From assembly GCA_030248065.1 (NCBI GenBank), contig JASAMV010004258.1:111469-175468 (forward strand): DNA of 64,000 bases, in the 5' to 3' direction. The stretch's first letter is position 1, and each line of letters opens with the position of its first letter. The DNA comes from Rhynchonema sp. JSB1_4. Taxonomy: Eukaryota; Nematoda; Chromadorea; Monhysterida; Xyalidae. Under the pieces are notes generated by a model. The model was not told the origin of the DNA, did no database searches, and was given only the letters and a program-made list of their open reading frames with translations. This document shows positions 61,693-64,000 of the stretch, piece by piece. A program made the translations under genes and the position numbers.

Positions 61693-62854
61693 TTTGGCGC
61701 CCGGTGGCCTTGGAGCTGTACAAATTTCAGGCAACCGTGTTGTCGATGTCACGAAAAATTGAGATGAACAATAAGTGCCAGAACGTGATACATTTTGTGT
61801 TTTTTGATTAAATCGAGGAAACTTGTTTCACTTCAGCCAATTCTTTGAAGTGCTCATGGGCCCATTGTGAATGCTGTTTCGAAGTTTTTCTAGTTTAGTT
61901 TTTTGTTGTTGAATTATTTGCGTGCATTGCGCATCAACAATTTTCATATCGCGACAATATAACGACTGAAATATTGAACTGAGCTGACCAACCACTACAG
62001 CACAAGAGAGGTGAGTGTTAGGTTCGGTTTGGCCAGGTCCGGTCCTGTCTTTCCCTGAAAATGTGCAGGGTGTACCTTCTGATTCTGTATGTCCTCGAAA
62101 CATCCTGTCACGTTTGTCCTAAGCACACAAATATACCACCCAAGATAGCAAGCTCTGTGTGGCGAATACTTTGAACTAAATGAGCTATATTATCCACAAT
62201 TGCATAATTTTTACGCCATGGCAGACCAAGCCGAGCACCGAGTTTTGATACTGACTCAAGTCTTTGAACTTGGCATTCACACTGCCCGCGAAAGGAGGAA
62301 AGCATTTATTTATTTGTGTATGTCGCATTATGCAATTCCCATTTGAATGCATCAATTTCATCCATACATATACACTGCCCGAAAGTGTGAGTGATTACAT
62401 TACGTCTTGAAACCAACGAATGATTGAAAATGCCGGTTTCTTGTTGTGCTTTTTTGTTGAAATTGTTCCAAGTTTCAGTAATAATGCCTGCGGCCTTGAT
62501 GCTTTGTTGTGTTATGAAGAAGACGAACTGCATAGATATTTGAAAAATATTTAGAAAAATGGACAATCCAGTACATATACTGTATATGAGGAGAAGCATT
62601 TGGCGGATCGTGCGACCAAAAGTAGTACATGGTTCTCACACATCAAATTTTTCATTGCCCGGACGGAATGCAGCTGAAGTGGGATTTGTCTCAAACGGGA
62701 ACAACACAGACACAAGGAAAGTAGACATGCCTTCCATGCTTGACGAAAGCAATGACAGAAAACCTATGGGGCAGTGTGATATTCACCATTCTACACCGAA
62801 TTCTTTTCCAACTTTCCAAATTTCGAGACCACTACAAGCAACCCACTGATCACA
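61693..62854. other. Spacer between divergent genes
   Basis: 5' flanks of the ShK/Kunitz gene (-) and the membrane-protein gene (+). A minus-strand frame at 62538-62306 follows an acceptor (tatgcag), reads FVFFITQQSIK..DEIDAFKWELHN and ends near aataaataaa. It could be the last exon of another gene, but I could not connect it. The rest is unassigned. Confidence 0.35.
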
Positions 62855-63598
62855 ATGTTCCCCTACCACCAATTTCAACTACTGATTATCGCTATCGCAG
62901 CCATTCAATTTGCAAAAATGACCCAAATCGTTCAAATCAGTAAAAAGTGCACCGAAAGTGTGCCGAAAATGGCAGACACCCACAATGAAACATCACCGCA
63001 AATGTGCCTGCCGCTCAAACCAGAAAGCGACAACGACCAAGTGGGACAGTACGAGACCAACTGCCAATTGTTTGAGTGCCTCGGACCAGGTTCATCACGC
63101 AGTTTTTCCAGTTTGACAAAAATCCCGAGCTCCAATCTGAAAAATCAAAGTTCGACTCGCTGATGTTTCACAGAGATCAACAGTTCGTCGTGCTGCTACA
63201 CGGGCGTACAGTGTCAGTGCGACAAGACCACATTCAAATCGGCCTATGTGATCTACATAGAAGTGATCACCGAAGGAAACAACACCAAAGCGCGAGCCCG
63301 AATAGTCATTCCGGTGAGCGCTGTTTATTGGGGCTGATTGCAACAGAACATCATCAGTGCAAAAACCATTTCCCCAGACCATTGTTTGCAGCGTGACCCA
63401 GTGCCGCACGGCCACCCCGACTCCGGCGGGCACACATGGTGGTTGTTTGTGCTTGTGTTGCTGTTGGTGTTGTGCGTGGTGTCGTGCATTGTGTGCTGCG
63501 CCATCTGTGCCAGTCTGGCCATGCCCATCAATCAACACCACGGCCACCGGGGTGATGGAGCACCCGGCAAAGTGATCGTTCTTCGACAAACACGACCG
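62855..63598 (+). CDS. Type I membrane protein with Cys-rich ectodomain (partial at right edge)
   Basis: Exons 62855-63089, 63174-63313, 63392-63598; phases close and a donor follows at 63599, so the 3' part lies beyond or is unresolved. Signal peptide MFPYHQFQLLIIAIAAIQFA. The ectodomain has NET and other N-glycosylation-like sites and at least eight cysteines (MCLPLK, NCQLFECLGP, SSCCYTGVQCQC). A beta-like stretch YVIYIEVITEGNNTKARARIVIP follows, then one long hydrophobic span (WWLFVLVLLLVLCVVSCIVCCAICASLAM) and a His/Gly/Arg-containing cytoplasmic start. Family not recognised. Intron 1 (84 bp) ends in TGATGTTTCACAG and intron 3 begins GTGATGTTTCAC. Confidence 0.65.
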
Positions 63599-63725
63599 GT
63601 GATGTTTCACAGTTCGAATTATGCAGTGTGCGTTCAGTTGCCCGTCACAATCTGGTTTTACAGACGGGCGGTGCACCAGGTCGTCGTCAGTATGAATGAA
63701 TACACCGTCATAAACAGTTTTGAGA
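63599..63725. repeat. Intronic GGTGCACC element, inverted copy starting GTGATGTTTCAC
   Basis: Begins exactly at the donor GT of exon 3. Carries gacgggcggtgcaccaggtc, gtcgtcag, the reverse complement of the core at 22219-22242 and 48142-48170. Confidence 0.6.
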
Positions 63726-63803
63726 CTAGGACTTGTCTTTCTGTTAATCGACACCTCTGTCGGGTAGAATACGGCTCAAATAAACAGTTGGGCCGAACTG
63801 ATA

Positions 63804-64000
63804 TTGGTCGCACAATGACTATATGAGAATCCATCCCCATATTTTTCCTACATCGGCAAGGAGGGTTTCTGGCGTTTTTTTTCAAATTGAATCAGGTTTT
63901 GACAAGGAGTTATTTTCTCTTTCTTTTCCCGCTTTATTTATCGGAAGTGATCAACGTGTGTGTGCTGTAATCGATTCCACACACAAAGCGTGTAATACGT
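63804..64000. mobile_element. TTGGTCGCAC MITE end plus unassigned edge sequence
   Basis: TA plus ttggtcgcacaatgactata matches the left end of the 274-bp MITE, but the sequence diverges after about 35 bp and no right end is present in the window. Confidence 0.6.

Noticed and set aside
62986..62995. 10-mer copy paired with 63161 as a possible inverted-repeat unit
   Set aside because: The left copy is inside a coding exon (HNETSPQ) with no nearby splice site, so the pairing is probably chance or relic.
63338..63826. 162-codon frame ending in the MITE terminus
   Set aside because: Wrong frame relative to the phase-consistent membrane-protein exon at 63392-63598.

Overview
The window is animal nuclear DNA. 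Every protein that can be read is split by many small GT-AG introns, and each strand carries its own set of genes. No operons, CRISPR arrays or rRNA were seen. The most likely source is an invertebrate, possibly a nematode or other ecdysozoan. That guess rests on one secreted protein combining ShK, Kunitz-like and cysteine-rich EB/lustrin-like modules, on a Cys-loop channel that looks like the invertebrate acetylcholine-gated chloride channel group, and on TTTCAG-type acceptors. It is an inference, not a demonstration.

Layout, left to right: the 3' part of eIF3m (+, 64-2624); a signal-peptide protein with two TSP1-like modules and a C-terminal membrane anchor (-, 5222-3314); a repeat-filled spacer with a TSD-flanked hAT-like MITE; an anoctamin of the ANO8/ANO10 type (+, 9683-16499); a LARP7-like La-related protein (+, 18008-20694); a (GT)n tract of about 420 bp; a Cys-loop ligand-gated channel (-, 25226-21767); a long gene-poor stretch with an A/T-rich hAT-like element; an unrecognised cysteine-containing protein (+, 31619-33587); a pile of nested transposons (34110-36159); the Rab geranylgeranyltransferase alpha subunit (+, 36725-41259); the 3' part of a cysteine-rich probably secreted protein (-); a class IIb histone deacetylase with a degenerate second half (+, 44969-49717); a small helical protein (-, 51662-50704); a Ser/Thr-rich type I membrane protein (+, 52517-55397); an 84-residue coiled-coil protein (+); the ShK/Kunitz/EB protein (-, 61692-57710); and a type I membrane protein that runs off the right end (+, 62855-).

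I built exon models by hand. In the complete models the intron phases close: the summed exon lengths are multiples of three with no internal stop. The genes are mostly unrelated housekeeping, membrane and secreted functions, so no joint pathway is implied.

The most unusual signal lies in the introns. The 10-mer TGATGTTTCA or its reverse complement occurs 19 times exactly. Most copies are in introns and about ten lie within 10 nt of a splice site, in both orientations. A degenerate element of roughly 150-200 bp sharing a GGTGCACC core occurs five times, always in or beside introns and usually with that 10-mer at an end. A 274-bp TA-flanked MITE makes up nearly all of one intron that splits a membrane segment. 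Together these suggest introner-like, transposon-derived introns.
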